Of a DNA stretch of 64,000 nt, positions 25,650-35,180 are shown one piece after another. The stretch's first letter is position 1. Each line of letters starts with the position of its first letter. A model generated the notes under the pieces. That model did no database searches. It was not told the DNA's origin and saw nothing but the letters and a program-made list of their open reading frames with translations. This stretch comes from Niveispirillum sp943370215 (lineage in GTDB: Bacteria > Pseudomonadota > Alphaproteobacteria > Azospirillales > Azospirillaceae): contig CALRQC020000028.1 in assembly GCA_943370215.1 (NCBI GenBank), forward strand, positions 1 to 64,000. The letters are read 5' to 3'. A program made the translations under genes and the position numbers.

Positions 25650-27572
25650 ATGAGCAAGGTTATCGGGATCGATCTGGGCACCACCAATTCGTGCGTGGCC
25701 GTTATGGAAGGCACGCAGGCCAAGGTCATCGAAAATGCCGAAGGTGCGCGTACCACCCCGTCGATGGTCGCCTTCACGCAGGGCGGCGAACGTCTGGTCG
25801 GTCAGCCGGCCAAGCGCCAGGCCGTCACCAACCCCGACAATACGCTGTTCGCGATCAAGCGCCTGATTGGCCGTCGCTTCGATGACCCGGTGACCAAGAA
25901 GGACGCCGCCCTCGTTCCCTATCGGATTGTCTCCGGCGGCAATGGCGACGCCTGGGTCGAATCCCATGGTGAGAAGTACAGCCCCAGCCAGGTCAGCGCC
26001 TTCATCTTGCAGAAGATGAAGGAAACCGCTGAGGCTTATCTGGGTGAGAAGGTCACCCAGGCCGTCATCACCGTGCCCGCCTATTTCAATGACAGCCAGC
26101 GTCAGGCCACCAAGGATGCCGGCCGCATCGCCGGCCTGGAAGTGCTGCGCATCATCAACGAGCCGACGGCCGCCGCCCTTGCCTATGGCATGGAAAAGAA
26201 GGGTGCCGGCACCATCGTCGTGTACGATCTGGGTGGTGGTACGTTCGACGTGTCGATCCTGGAAATCGGCGACGGCGTGTTCGAGGTGAAATCCACCAAT
26301 GGCGACACCTTCCTGGGCGGTGAGGATTTCGACGGCAAGATCATCGATTACCTGGCCGAGGAGTTCCAGAAGGAGCAGGGCATTGACCTGCGCAAGGACC
26401 GTCTGGCCCTGCAGCGCCTGAAGGAAGCCGCTGAAAAGGCCAAGATCGAGCTGTCCAGCTCCGTCCAGACGGAAGTGAACCTGCCCTTCATCACCGCCGA
26501 TGCGTCGGGTCCGAAGCACCTGAACATCAAGCTGACCCGCGCCAAGCTGGAAGCCCTGGTGGAAGATCTGGTGCGCCGCACCGTCGGCCCCTGCCAGGCG
26601 GCGCTGAAGGATGCCGGCCTGAAGGCGTCCGAGGTTGACGAGGTGATCCTGGTCGGCGGCATGACCCGTATGCCGAAGATCATCGAAACCGTGAAGCAGA
26701 TCTTCGGCAAGGAGCCGAACCGTGGCGTGAACCCCGACGAGGTGGTGGCCATCGGTGCGGCCATCCAGGGCGGCGTGCTGAAGGGCGACGTCAAGGACGT
26801 GCTGCTGCTGGACGTCACCCCGCTGTCGCTGGGGATTGAGACGCTGGGGGGTGTGTTCACCCGCCTGATCGATCGCAACACCACGATCCCGACCAAGAAG
26901 AGCCAGGTCTTCTCCACGGCGGAAGACAACCAGTCGGCCGTGACCATCCGCGTGTTCCAGGGTGAACGCGAAATGGCCGCCGATAACAAGATGCTGGGCC
27001 AGTTCGACCTGATGGGCATTCCGTCCGCCCCGCGCGGTGTGCCGCAGATCGAAGTGACCTTCGACATCGACGCCAACGGTATCGTCAATGTGTCCGCCAA
27101 GGACAAGGCGACGAACAAGGAGCAGACCATCCGCATCCAGGCCTCCGGCGGCCTGTCGGATTCCGACATCGACAAGATGGTCAAGGATGCGGAGGCGCAC
27201 GCCGCCGAGGACAAGAAGCGCAAGGAGCTGGTGGAAGCCCGCAACCATGCTGACGGCCTGATCCATTCCACTGAGCGCACCCTGTCGGAAAATGGCGACA
27301 AGATCGCCGCCGCCGACAAGAGCGCGGTGGAAGCCGCCATCGCCGATCTGAAGTCGGCGCTGGGTGGTGAGGATGCCGCCGCCATCAAGGCCAAGACCGA
27401 TGCCCTGACCCAGGCTTCCATGAAGGTGGGTGAGGCGCTGTACAAGGCCGGCCAGGAAGGCCCCGCCGGTGCTGCCGGCGCCGGTCCGTCCGACGATGAC
27501 GCCCCCGCCGGCGACAAGGTGGTCGATGCTGACTTCGAGGAAGTCAACGACGATCACCGCAAGAAGGGCTGA
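25650..27572 (+). CDS. dnaK: Chaperone DnaK (Hsp70)
   Basis: 640 residues from ATG 25650 (MSKVIGIDLGTTNSCV). ATPase domain with IDLGTTNS, VYDLGGGTFDVSIL and ILVGGMTRMP; substrate-binding beta domain and helical lid follow; the tail is acidic and ends in the region of VVDADFEEV, the usual co-chaperone-binding C terminus. Works with DnaJ (next gene) and GrpE. A longer in-frame start at 25476 lies within the promoter region and is rejected. Confidence 0.99.
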   Translation: MSKVIGIDLGTTNSCVAVMEGTQAKVIENAEGARTTPSMVAFTQGGERLVGQPAKRQAVTNPDNTLFAIKRLIGRRFDDPVTKKDAALVPYRIVSGGNGDAWVESHGEKYSPSQVSAFILQKMKETAEAYLGEKVTQAVITVPAYFNDSQRQATKDAGRIAGLEVLRIINEPTAAALAYGMEKKGAGTIVVYDLGGGTFDVSILEIGDGVFEVKSTNGDTFLGGEDFDGKIIDYLAEEFQKEQGIDLRKDRLALQRLKEAAEKAKIELSSSVQTEVNLPFITADASGPKHLNIKLTRAKLEALVEDLVRRTVGPCQAALKDAGLKASEVDEVILVGGMTRMPKIIETVKQIFGKEPNRGVNPDEVVAIGAAIQGGVLKGDVKDVLLLDVTPLSLGIETLGGVFTRLIDRNTTIPTKKSQVFSTAEDNQSAVTIRVFQGEREMAADNKMLGQFDLMGIPSAPRGVPQIEVTFDIDANGIVNVSAKDKATNKEQTIRIQASGGLSDSDIDKMVKDAEAHAAEDKKRKELVEARNHADGLIHSTERTLSENGDKIAAADKSAVEAAIADLKSALGGEDAAAIKAKTDALTQASMKVGEALYKAGQEGPAGAAGAGPSDDDAPAGDKVVDADFEEVNDDHRKKG

Positions 27573-27628
27573 TCCCCAGCCTTTCCCTCGGGCGCGGGGG
27601 GCGGGACCGCCGGTTCCAGAATGGCGCG

Positions 27629-27656
27629 GGCCCGCCCGGAAATCTCCGGGCGGGCC
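27629..27656 (+). terminator. Hairpin in the dnaK-dnaJ gap
   Basis: A perfect 12-bp stem GGCCCGCCCGGA/TCCGGGCGGGCC with an AATC loop, not followed by a T run. It may attenuate transcription or protect the upstream mRNA, lowering dnaJ relative to dnaK. Confidence 0.55.
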
Positions 27657-27762
27657 TGTTGCATGAAGGGACAGGGCATGTCAGATGTTGGAATGTTGCG
27701 GATCCGGCAGCGGCACACCATTGTGAGCAGCCGGACCGGTTGGGAAGGGGCTTGAGGCCGCC

Positions 27763-28908
27763 ATGTCAAAGCGCGATTATTATGATGTTCTGGGCGTTCA
27801 GAAGTCCGCCAGCGCGGATGACCTGAAAAAGGCCTATCGCAAGCTGGCCATGCAGTACCACCCGGACCGCAACCAGGGTGACAAGGCCGCCGAGCAGAAA
27901 TTCAAGGAAGTCAGCGAAGCCTATGACTGCCTGAAGGACGAGCAGAAGCGCGCCGCCTATGACCGGTTCGGCCATGCCGCCTTTGAAGGCGGTGGGGGCG
28001 GGCGCCCTGGTGCCGGGCCGGGCGGCTTTGATTTCGGCGGCGGTTTCGCCGACATCTTTGACGAGATGTTCGGCGAATTCATGGGCCGTGGTCGTGGCGG
28101 CGCCCCGGGCCAGAGCAATAACCGCGGCAATGATCTGCGCTATAATCTGGAAATCAGCCTGGAGGATGCCTTCAAGGGCAATACCACCCAGGTGCGCGTG
28201 CCCACCAGCGTGATGTGCGATCCCTGCGGCGGGTCGGGGGCGGAGGCGGGCAGCAGCCCCACCACCTGCACCACCTGTAATGGCGCCGGCAAGGTGCGGG
28301 CCCAGCAGGGCTTCTTCACCATCGAACGCGCCTGCCCCACCTGCGGCGGCGCTGGCCGGGTGATCAAGGATCCCTGCCGCCATTGTGGTGGCCAGGGCCG
28401 CGTGCGCAAGGAAAAGACCCTGCAGGTCAATATCCCGGCGGGCGTGGAGGATGGCACCCGCATCCGTCTGGCCGGCGAAGGGGAAGCGGGCCTGCGCGGC
28501 GGCAGCCCCGGTGACCTGTATATTTTCCTCTCCCTGGCACCGCACCGCTTCTTCCAGCGTGACGGGGCCAACCTGCATTGCCGGGTGCCGATCCCGATGA
28601 CGGTGGCGGCCCTTGGCGGCAATGTGGAAGTCCCGACGATTGAGGGGAACCGCGCCAAGATCAGCGTGCCCGCCGGCACCCAGACCGGCCACCAGTTCCG
28701 CCTGAAGGGCAAGGGCATGAGCGTGCTGCGCAGCCCGGCACGCGGCGACATGTATATCCAGGTGGTGGTCGAAACGCCGGTGAACCTGACCAAGCGTCAG
28801 CAGGAATTGCTGAAGGAATTCGATAAGGAGGCCGAGGCCGGCCATAACCCCGAATCGGAAGGCTTCTTCGCCAAGGTCAAGGAACTCTGGGCCGATCTGA
28901 AAGACTGA
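27763..28908 (+). CDS. dnaJ: Chaperone DnaJ (Hsp40)
   Basis: 381 residues. J domain with the HPD tripeptide in QYHPDRNQGDK; Gly/Phe-rich linker about 75-105; four zinc-finger repeats CDPCGGSG, CTTCNGAG, CPTCGGAG and CRHCGGQG; C-terminal substrate-binding domains. Stimulates DnaK ATPase. Linked with dnaK, 190 bp apart, sharing the proposed heat-shock promoter. Confidence 0.98.
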   Translation: MSKRDYYDVLGVQKSASADDLKKAYRKLAMQYHPDRNQGDKAAEQKFKEVSEAYDCLKDEQKRAAYDRFGHAAFEGGGGGRPGAGPGGFDFGGGFADIFDEMFGEFMGRGRGGAPGQSNNRGNDLRYNLEISLEDAFKGNTTQVRVPTSVMCDPCGGSGAEAGSSPTTCTTCNGAGKVRAQQGFFTIERACPTCGGAGRVIKDPCRHCGGQGRVRKEKTLQVNIPAGVEDGTRIRLAGEGEAGLRGGSPGDLYIFLSLAPHRFFQRDGANLHCRVPIPMTVAALGGNVEVPTIEGNRAKISVPAGTQTGHQFRLKGKGMSVLRSPARGDMYIQVVVETPVNLTKRQQELLKEFDKEAEAGHNPESEGFFAKVKELWADLKD

Positions 28909-28927
28909 TCGGCAGGTGTTTCCCAGC

Positions 28928-28965
28928 AAAAAGCCCGGACGGTGCTGCCACCGTCCGGGCTTTTT
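28928..28965 (+). terminator. Strong intrinsic terminator after dnaJ
   Basis: A perfect 17-bp stem (28928-28944 with 28949-28965), loop CTGC, with core GCCCGGACGGTG and flanking A5/T5. Confidence 0.93.
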
Positions 28966-28970
28966 GTTTA

Positions 28971-29129
28971 TACCAATCTCCCTTGATCGTGACCGATCAA
29001 GGGAGATTTTGCATTCCCTCAGTCGCCGGGCGCTGCCTCCGGCAGCTTGGCTTACGCGGGCACGTGCCCGCGGGCCGGCAGTCGCCGGCCTCCAATCCGC
29101 CAAGGGTCAAACCCTCGGCGGATTGGTAT
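28971..29129 (+). repeat. Multi-hairpin intergenic repeat, copy D (159 bp)
   Basis: Between convergent dnaJ and the ATP-grasp gene. ATCTCCCTTGATC/GATCAAGGGAGAT (28976-29007); GCTGCC/GGCAGC (29032-29046); palindrome CGCGGGCACGTGCCCGCG (29055-29072); GGCCGGC/GCCGGCC (29073-29090); CCAATCCGCC/GGCGGATTGG with an inner AGGGT/ACCCT stem (29092-29126). The two outer stems have sequences wholly different from copies A-C but fully paired; the core and linkers are conserved. Confidence 0.92.
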
Positions 29130-29153
29130 TATCTGCGGCAAGGCAGTCGCCCC

Positions 29154-30458
29154 TCACTCAAACCGGTGCGGCACAAACCGGGAGCTGTTGTGGGTGATGA
29201 CGTTGGTGTCTTCGCGGATGCCGATGCCCCGGCATTCATCGCCCACCATCCAGGAACCGATCACGGCATAATGGTCCCGCATTACCCCCTTGGCATCCGG
29301 CCCTTTGGCGGACGCAACGGGTGACCATGCCTGATAGACATAGCCCTCGTTCCCATAGGGGCCGGCGGTTTCCAGTTCCGGGCGGCCGGTCAGCGCACCG
29401 CCCGGCCCCAGGGTGGCGACGGAGATGTTGGCCCCTTCGCGGCCCAGCAGCGGCTTGGCCACCACGCGGGTGCCGGGGGCAAAGGCGCGGCGGTCGAAAT
29501 GCGCCTCCACCAGATAGGGGTGATAGGGGTACATCTCCCACAGGATGGCCAGCAGACCCTTGTTGGAGAGCAGCATCTTCCAGGCCGGCTCCACCGCGCG
29601 GATCTTGTCGCCCGCCACCAGATCCAGCAGGTTGCCGCCAAAATCATCCGTCACCAGCCATTCCCACGGCGTCAGCTTGAACAGGCTGGTGATTTCCTGG
29701 TCTTCCAGATCGGTGAAGAAGGACCGGCTGGACCGGTCCCAGGGGCTGGTCTCCGTTGTCCAGCCAATATCCGACAGGGCGATGGATTTGGTGGCCAGCC
29801 CGGCCTCCGTCGCCGTATCCTGGATGTAGCGCAGCGTGCCCTCATCCTCCGTATGCGGCATGGCGCAGGTCAGGTGCAGGGCCAGGAACTGTTCATGGGC
29901 CCCGCGCCGCCCGTCATCGGCGGCCAGCCGGCGGTCAGCGCGCAGCAAGCCGCGCCAGGCATCCACCAGCCCTTCATGGATGGAATTGAACTGGTCGCCT
30001 TCCGGGAAGACATCTTCCAGCCAGGCCCATTGCGCCACCGCCGCCTCATACAGGCCCGTCGGCGTATCGGCGTTATATTCCAGCAGCTTGGGCATCCCAT
30101 CGCCATGGTTCGCCCCGCCATAGGCCAGATCGAACCGGCCATAGAGGGAGAATTCCCGCCCTTCCTGCCGTCGGGCCCAGGATGCCTCGATGGCGGGCAC
30201 GGCACTGGCGGGGATGTTCAGCAGCGGATAGAGCTTTTCCTTGATGATGCGCTGGGCGGCGGAGATGCACATCTTGTGCAGTTCCACACTGGCCTCATCC
30301 AGCAGATCAACCTCTGCTTCGCTGAGCAGCCAATAGGCGCTTTCATCCCAATAGATGCCGGTGGGGTCTTCCGGGCTGGGGATGGTGTGGAAATCAAAGC
30401 CCAGCGCTTCCATCTTGGCACGCCAATCGGGGCGGGGACGGATCGACATACGCTGCAT
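29154..30458 (-). CDS. Glutathionylspermidine synthase-like ATP-grasp enzyme
   Basis: 434 residues. Matches the synthetase half of glutathionylspermidine synthase (YgiC/YjfC type): a substrate region with LLEYNADTPTGLYEAAV and an ATP-grasp core with VVAKPLLGREGANISV near residues 350-370. It lacks the amidase domain of true bifunctional Gss. Predicted to join an amine or amino acid to a peptide-like substrate; the substrate is unknown. Last gene of a four-gene minus-strand cluster with DUF1190, PspA and DUF350 genes. Confidence 0.9.
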   Translation of the reverse strand: MQRMSIRPRPDWRAKMEALGFDFHTIPSPEDPTGIYWDESAYWLLSEAEVDLLDEASVELHKMCISAAQRIIKEKLYPLLNIPASAVPAIEASWARRQEGREFSLYGRFDLAYGGANHGDGMPKLLEYNADTPTGLYEAAVAQWAWLEDVFPEGDQFNSIHEGLVDAWRGLLRADRRLAADDGRRGAHEQFLALHLTCAMPHTEDEGTLRYIQDTATEAGLATKSIALSDIGWTTETSPWDRSSRSFFTDLEDQEITSLFKLTPWEWLVTDDFGGNLLDLVAGDKIRAVEPAWKMLLSNKGLLAILWEMYPYHPYLVEAHFDRRAFAPGTRVVAKPLLGREGANISVATLGPGGALTGRPELETAGPYGNEGYVYQAWSPVASAKGPDAKGVMRDHYAVIGSWMVGDECRGIGIREDTNVITHNSSRFVPHRFE

Positions 30459-30491
30459 GATGGGTCACATCCTGGAGAAAGGGTACGGCGG

Positions 30492-31163
30492 TCAGCCGCC
30501 GCCGCTGAAACCTGAACCGCTGAAGCTGGAGGAGGATTTGCCGAAGCCGCCGCGCGTGGTGGTGCGCGAGGGCGTGCCCACCTGGCCGGATTTGCTGACC
30601 GTGGTGGAAACGGTAGTCGGCACCGACGACCGGCTGAAACTGTCGCGGGAGCCGCCGGACCAGCGGCCGACATCGGCATTGCCGCTGCGCATATAGCCGT
30701 CGCGGTCCACATAGACCGGCCGGGGATAGTAATATCCCCGGCTGCCCCCGCCGATATAGCCGTAACTGGATTGCGGCTGTAAGGCGCGGGCCAGCATGAA
30801 GCCCATCAGGGCCGGCACGAAGACGTTGGAGACGCTGCCATCGGGCTGGGCGACCACCGTAGACTGGCAGGCCCCTGCCCCCATCTGCGCCTCGCACGTG
30901 CTCATGTCATTGAAGCGGGGAGCGTTCTGCTGGTGCAACTGACGCGATTGTTCAAACGCCGCGTTGCATTCCTCCGCACTGAATTCCACCTCACACGCCT
31001 GCACGGAGGAAAAAATCTTCGCCTCCGTCTTCTGGGCATCGTCATCGCCGCAGGCCGCCAGCATCACCGCCGCCGCACTACCCACCAGCAAGGTAGAGAT
31101 ATAGGCGGACCGGCGACGCTTGCGCGGCGGCGGCGGGGGGGCGGGGTGCTGGCTGTCGGTCAT
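30492..31163 (-). CDS. DUF1190 (YgiB/YjfM-like) lipoprotein-like protein
   Basis: 223 residues. A basic, proline-rich start precedes a hydrophobic segment ending AAVMLAACGDDD, a lipobox-like site (Cys near residue 38). The DUF1190 core has VQACEVEFSAEECNAAFEQS and STCEAQMGAGACQ, with paired cysteines. A Ser/Gly/Thr-rich tail ends in repeated FSGSGFSGGG. Predicted to be envelope-anchored. DUF1190 genes accompany the synthetase-like gene in Escherichia coli (ygiBC, yjfMC) as here. Confidence 0.88.
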   Translation of the reverse strand: MTDSQHPAPPPPPRKRRRSAYISTLLVGSAAAVMLAACGDDDAQKTEAKIFSSVQACEVEFSAEECNAAFEQSRQLHQQNAPRFNDMSTCEAQMGAGACQSTVVAQPDGSVSNVFVPALMGFMLARALQPQSSYGYIGGGSRGYYYPRPVYVDRDGYMRSGNADVGRWSGGSRDSFSRSSVPTTVSTTVSKSGQVGTPSRTTTRGGFGKSSSSFSGSGFSGGG

Positions 31164-31201
31164 CGCGGCAACTTCTTTCTTGGGCGGTATCGGAAACGGG
31201 C

Positions 31202-32068
31202 TCAGCCCTGCTTGCCGGGCCAGGGCAATGCGGCAGGATCGGCCGGGGCAGCAGCCGGTGCCGGGGCGGCCAGGGCGGCCGGCTTGCCGGACAGGCGGGC
31301 CAAACGTTCCTGAACAGAGGCACCACCGGCACCGCTGCTGTTGCCCACGGCCTTCAATGCGGCTTCGATATTGGCATCGCCCATATTTTCGCTGGTCCGG
31401 TTGGACAGGTCGGTCAGGGCCTGGGCCTTCATGCGGGCGGCTTCGGCATTGGTGCGGGCCTGCTGGGCGCGGCGCTGCATGGCATCCACCGCCACGGTCA
31501 GCTTGGAGCCCTCCCCTTCACCGCGCAGGCCGGCCACCTGGGCGGCACGGTTGGCGCGTTCCTTCTCCCGTTCTTCCTGGATCTTGGCGCGTTCCATGTC
31601 GCGCTCGGCCTTGGTCAGGGCGGATTTGGCCTCTGTCAGCATCTTGGCCTTTTCACGGTAGGCCTGTTCGGCCTCCGCCACCAGCGCCTCGGCCTCATCG
31701 GCTTCCCGTTCCTCGATCAGCACTTCGCTTTCCAGCGTTTCCAACTGGGTCAAAAGATTGGCCAGGCTGGATTCCAGGCTGGCGCGCTTCAACTCATCGG
31801 TGGTGCCGGCCAGCAGGCTGTTGAGATGTTCGGCGGCGGCCAGACGGCGGTTATAATTCTCCCGCGCTTCCACGGCTTCCTTGCGTTCGCGCTGCAGCTC
31901 CACCCGCAGGTTGGCCAGCAGCTTACCGGCCTTATCCAGGTCGGTTTCCATCACCCGCAACTGCGCGGTGGAGGCACTCTTGGGGTCCAGTTCGACCAGT
32001 GCATCCACGATCTGCCGGCCAACCTTCTCACCCTTGACGCCCAACAGCGTGCGGAAGAACTGCATCAT
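31202..32068 (-). CDS. PspA/IM30-family membrane-associated protein
   Basis: 288 residues from ATG 32068, with GGAG about 9 bases upstream. Almost entirely helical coiled coil (roughly 25-215), with the long EREADEAEALVAEAEQAYRE region, then an Ala-rich linker and a short C-terminal helix. ESCRT-III-like PspA proteins polymerise on stressed inner membranes. The partner genes (DUF350, DUF1190, ATP-grasp) mark it as the YjfJ-type PspA rather than the classic pspF-pspABC operon. Confidence 0.9.
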   Translation of the reverse strand: MMQFFRTLLGVKGEKVGRQIVDALVELDPKSASTAQLRVMETDLDKAGKLLANLRVELQRERKEAVEARENYNRRLAAAEHLNSLLAGTTDELKRASLESSLANLLTQLETLESEVLIEEREADEAEALVAEAEQAYREKAKMLTEAKSALTKAERDMERAKIQEEREKERANRAAQVAGLRGEGEGSKLTVAVDAMQRRAQQARTNAEAARMKAQALTDLSNRTSENMGDANIEAALKAVGNSSGAGGASVQERLARLSGKPAALAAPAPAAAPADPAALPWPGKQG

Positions 32069-32189
32069 TGCTGACAACTCCTGAATGAAGACGCGAATGC
32101 GGTATCGGATGCAGCAGATGTGGGAAGCCGCCAATCCGCGCAAAAGGGGTAAACCACACCAAGGTTAGTGAAAAATACCGCTGGTGGGA

Positions 32190-32582
32190 TCAGACTGACA
32201 GCGCACCGGCATTGAGGATGCCCATGCCGATCGAAAAGGCCGCCAGCGTGATGCCATAGCCCAGCCGGTCTTCCTCGATCCCCTGGCGGAAACCGGGCAG
32301 CTTCAGGCAGACAATACCAAACACCGCCAGTTGGCAGACAAGGGCCACCGCACCCCACATCAACAGGTCCAGCACCGCGTAAGTACCCGATGCGATGGAG
32401 AACAGGGCAATCGCCATGCCGATGACGGTGCCGCCCAGGCTGACCGCCGCGGCGGTATTACCCTGGCGGATCAAGGCGATCTCCCGATAGGGGGTGATCA
32501 TCATATAGAGGGTCACCGCCACCGCCAGCAGCGCCACAGAGGTGCCGAGGAAGGTGAAATAGAGGGGAAGGGTTTGCAGCAT
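32190..32582 (-). CDS. DUF350 (YjfL-like) inner-membrane protein
   Basis: 130 residues with four hydrophobic helices: about 6-28, 47-66, 75-95 and 107-127. The second half repeats the first in layout, as in the DUF350 duplication. First gene of the minus-strand cluster, 120 bp before the PspA gene. Predicted membrane partner of PspA; activity unknown. Confidence 0.88.
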   Translation of the reverse strand: MLQTLPLYFTFLGTSVALLAVAVTLYMMITPYREIALIRQGNTAAAVSLGGTVIGMAIALFSIASGTYAVLDLLMWGAVALVCQLAVFGIVCLKLPGFRQGIEEDRLGYGITLAAFSIGMGILNAGALSV

Positions 32583-32699
32583 CGTCCCTGTCGCTCCGTC
32601 CAGATGCCGGCCATGACGGCGCGGCGTATTTTGGCGCGCAGGGTAACCATTCTCAGGATCGGTTGCAAAGGTGACGAAGGGCAGACCCTGAAAGTAGGG

Positions 32700-33779
32700 T
32701 CAGTTCCGTCGGTCCGCCACCGCCGTCATGGCCGTCATCACGCCGCGCCAATCCGCCACCAGCCGCCGCAACTGGTCCTTCACCACCAGCAGGATGACAA
32801 GATCGCGCGGGCGGTCGATACGGGGATAGGTGCCAAAGGCGCCGGGGCTGGAAATGATGGGGCAGGAACCATCGGATGCCGCCGTTTCGCACCACAGCCC
32901 CACGCCGTAACCGGCCAGCGACTCCGCCGCGTCGGGCAGGCTGAGCCGCTTGGCACCGGCCGACAGGTTGCGCTCCATGGCGGCAAAGGCGCTTTCCGGC
33001 AGGATACGGCGCCCCGCCGGGCTCAGCCCCTTGGCCATGATCATGGCCAAGATGCGTTCATAATCCTCCGGCGTGGCGATCAGCCCGCCGCCAATCCCCC
33101 ATTTCTCACCCCAGCGGCAGGCGGACGACAGGCCCAGCGGATCGGCGATGCGGCGGCGGAACAGGCTGTTCCAGTCCGCCCCGCCCGCCTGTTCCACCAG
33201 AAAACCCGCCACCTGCATGGACAGGCCGCCATAGGCGAAAACACTGCCCGGCGCGCCGGACAGTTCCAGGCCGGGCACGGCGCGGGCGGCATCGGCCGGC
33301 GTGGCATAGCGCCGGTCCAACCGCCAGGGGCCAGGCGTGGGCAGGCCGGACGTATGGCTCATCAATTGGGCGAGTGTGATGGCGGCGGCCGGGGTGCCCT
33401 TCGGGGCAATACCGGCCTCCCCCAGCGTCAGGTCCAGCCGCAGCCGGCCTTCAGCCACGAAAGACATGACCAGCAGCCCGGCCACCCATTTGCTGGACGA
33501 AGCCACCGGCACCAGGGTGGCCGGGCCGATATTGCCGAAATAGCCACGATAGAGCGTCTGCCCATGGTGCAGCGCCACGGCCGCCACCCCATCCAGCCCA
33601 TGGCGTTGAATCGCCGCCTCGATCAAGGCGGTGATATCCTGCAGGTCCACCAGCGGCGGCGCTGCGGCAGCCCGCAGGGGACGGGGCCGCCCCGCCGTCA
33701 GCAAAACGCCAAGCGCCGCCGCCTGGGCCAACAGCCGGCGGCGATCCAGAAACTTGGACGAAATGGACGCCGATTCCAT
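32700..33779 (-). CDS. Exported serine beta-lactamase-like hydrolase
   Basis: 359 residues. The N terminus has twin arginines (DRRRLLAQAAALGVLLTAG), suggesting Tat export with cleavage near residue 38. The serine beta-lactamase/class C PBP fold shows the Ser-X-X-Lys motif at S94-K97 (SSSK) and a Tyr box (FAYGGLS). It may be an esterase or peptidase acting on the cell wall or small molecules; substrate unknown. Gene stands alone upstream of the DUF350 cluster. Confidence 0.88.
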   Translation of the reverse strand: MESASISSKFLDRRRLLAQAAALGVLLTAGRPRPLRAAAAPPLVDLQDITALIEAAIQRHGLDGVAAVALHHGQTLYRGYFGNIGPATLVPVASSSKWVAGLLVMSFVAEGRLRLDLTLGEAGIAPKGTPAAAITLAQLMSHTSGLPTPGPWRLDRRYATPADAARAVPGLELSGAPGSVFAYGGLSMQVAGFLVEQAGGADWNSLFRRRIADPLGLSSACRWGEKWGIGGGLIATPEDYERILAMIMAKGLSPAGRRILPESAFAAMERNLSAGAKRLSLPDAAESLAGYGVGLWCETAASDGSCPIISSPGAFGTYPRIDRPRDLVILLVVKDQLRRLVADWRGVMTAMTAVADRRN

Positions 33780-33841
33780 GGATATCCCCCCTATCAGGAC
33801 AAAGCCGCTGGTCCTGATACGGGGGGAAGGGCTGGTTCCCT

Positions 33842-35176
33842 TTACAGAATGAACTTCGACAGGTCGGTATTCTGCGCCAGCCCGTCCAACTGTTCACGCA
33901 CATAGGCGGCATCGATGGTAATGGTCTGGCCGCCCTTTTCGGTGGCGGAGAAGCTGATCTCCTCCAGCAGCCGCTCCAGCACCGTGTGCAGCCGGCGGGC
34001 GCCGATATTTTCCACCGTGCGGTTGATCTCCGCCGCCAGCCGGGCCAGCTCGTCGATGGCCTCGTCAGCGAAGACGAGATCCACCTCCTCGGTCTTCATC
34101 AGCGCCACATATTGCTTGATCAGGCTGGCTTCCGGCTCCGTCAGGATGCGGCGGAAATCGGCCTGGGTCAGCGGGGTCAGGTTGACGCGGATGGGCAGGC
34201 GGCCCTGCAGCTCCGGCAGCAGGTCGCTGGGCTTGGCGATATGGAAGGCGCCCGAGGCGATGAACAGGATATGGTCGGTCTTCACCGGCCCATGCTTGGT
34301 GGCCACCGTCGTGCCCTCGATCAGCGGCAGCAGGTCGCGCTGCACGCCTTCGCGGGAGACATCGCCGCCGCGCGCCTCGCTGCGGGCGCAAATCTTGTCC
34401 ACCTCGTCCAGGAAGACGATGCCGTTCTGTTCCACCGCATGGATGGCGTCGGCCGTCACCTTCTCATTATCCAGCAGCTTGTCGCTCTCCTCCGCCATCA
34501 GCAGATCGTAGCTTTCCGACACGCTCATCTTGCGGGTCTTGGTGCGACCACCGCCGAACGCCTTGCCGAAAATATCGCCCAGATTGACCATGCCCATCTG
34601 GGCACCCGGCATCCCCGGCACCTCAAAGGCGGGCATCCCCGGCACGGCATTGTCGGCCACCTGGATGTCGATTTCCTTATCGTTCAGGCTGCCTTCGCGC
34701 AGCATCTTGCGGAACTTGGCGCGGGTATCGGGGGATGCCCCATTGCCGACCAGCGCATCCAGCACCCGTTCTTCGGCCGCCAGTTCAGCCTTGGCCGCCA
34801 CTTCCTTGCGCAGGCGCGTGCGGGACAGGCCGATGGCAACCTCCACCAGATCGCGGACGATCTGTTCCACATCGCGGCCGACATAACCGACCTCGGTGAA
34901 TTTGGTGGCCTCCACCTTCAGGAAGGGCGCATGGGCCAGCTTGGCCAGACGGCGGGCGATTTCCGTCTTGCCGACACCGGTGGGGCCGATCATCAGGATG
35001 TTCTTGGGCAGAACCTCATCCTTCAGGCCGGCATCCAGTTGCTGGCGGCGCCAGCGGTTGCGCAGTGCGATGGCGACCGCGCGCTTGGCCTCATTCTGGC
35101 CGACAATATAGCGGTCCAGCTCGGAAACGATCTCACGCGGGGAGAAGGCATTGGCCAGGGGGGACGGTGTGGTCAT
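33842..35176 (-). CDS. hslU: HslU, ATPase subunit of the HslVU protease
   Basis: 444 residues, AAA+ unfoldase. Walker A GPTGVGKTEIARRLA, Walker B IVFLDEVDKI, sensor region and an arginine-finger region near LPIRVNLTPL; the C terminus ends NTDLSKFIL, which docks into HslV. Starts 4 bp after the hslV stop, so translation is coupled. Confidence 0.98.
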   Translation of the reverse strand: MTTPSPLANAFSPREIVSELDRYIVGQNEAKRAVAIALRNRWRRQQLDAGLKDEVLPKNILMIGPTGVGKTEIARRLAKLAHAPFLKVEATKFTEVGYVGRDVEQIVRDLVEVAIGLSRTRLRKEVAAKAELAAEERVLDALVGNGASPDTRAKFRKMLREGSLNDKEIDIQVADNAVPGMPAFEVPGMPGAQMGMVNLGDIFGKAFGGGRTKTRKMSVSESYDLLMAEESDKLLDNEKVTADAIHAVEQNGIVFLDEVDKICARSEARGGDVSREGVQRDLLPLIEGTTVATKHGPVKTDHILFIASGAFHIAKPSDLLPELQGRLPIRVNLTPLTQADFRRILTEPEASLIKQYVALMKTEEVDLVFADEAIDELARLAAEINRTVENIGARRLHTVLERLLEEISFSATEKGGQTITIDAAYVREQLDGLAQNTDLSKFIL

Positions 35177-35180
35177 GATG

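Noticed and set aside
25386..27557. Minus-strand frame of 723 codons opposite dnaK
   Set aside because: Well-known antisense artefact opposite dnaK; no Shine-Dalgarno or family features.
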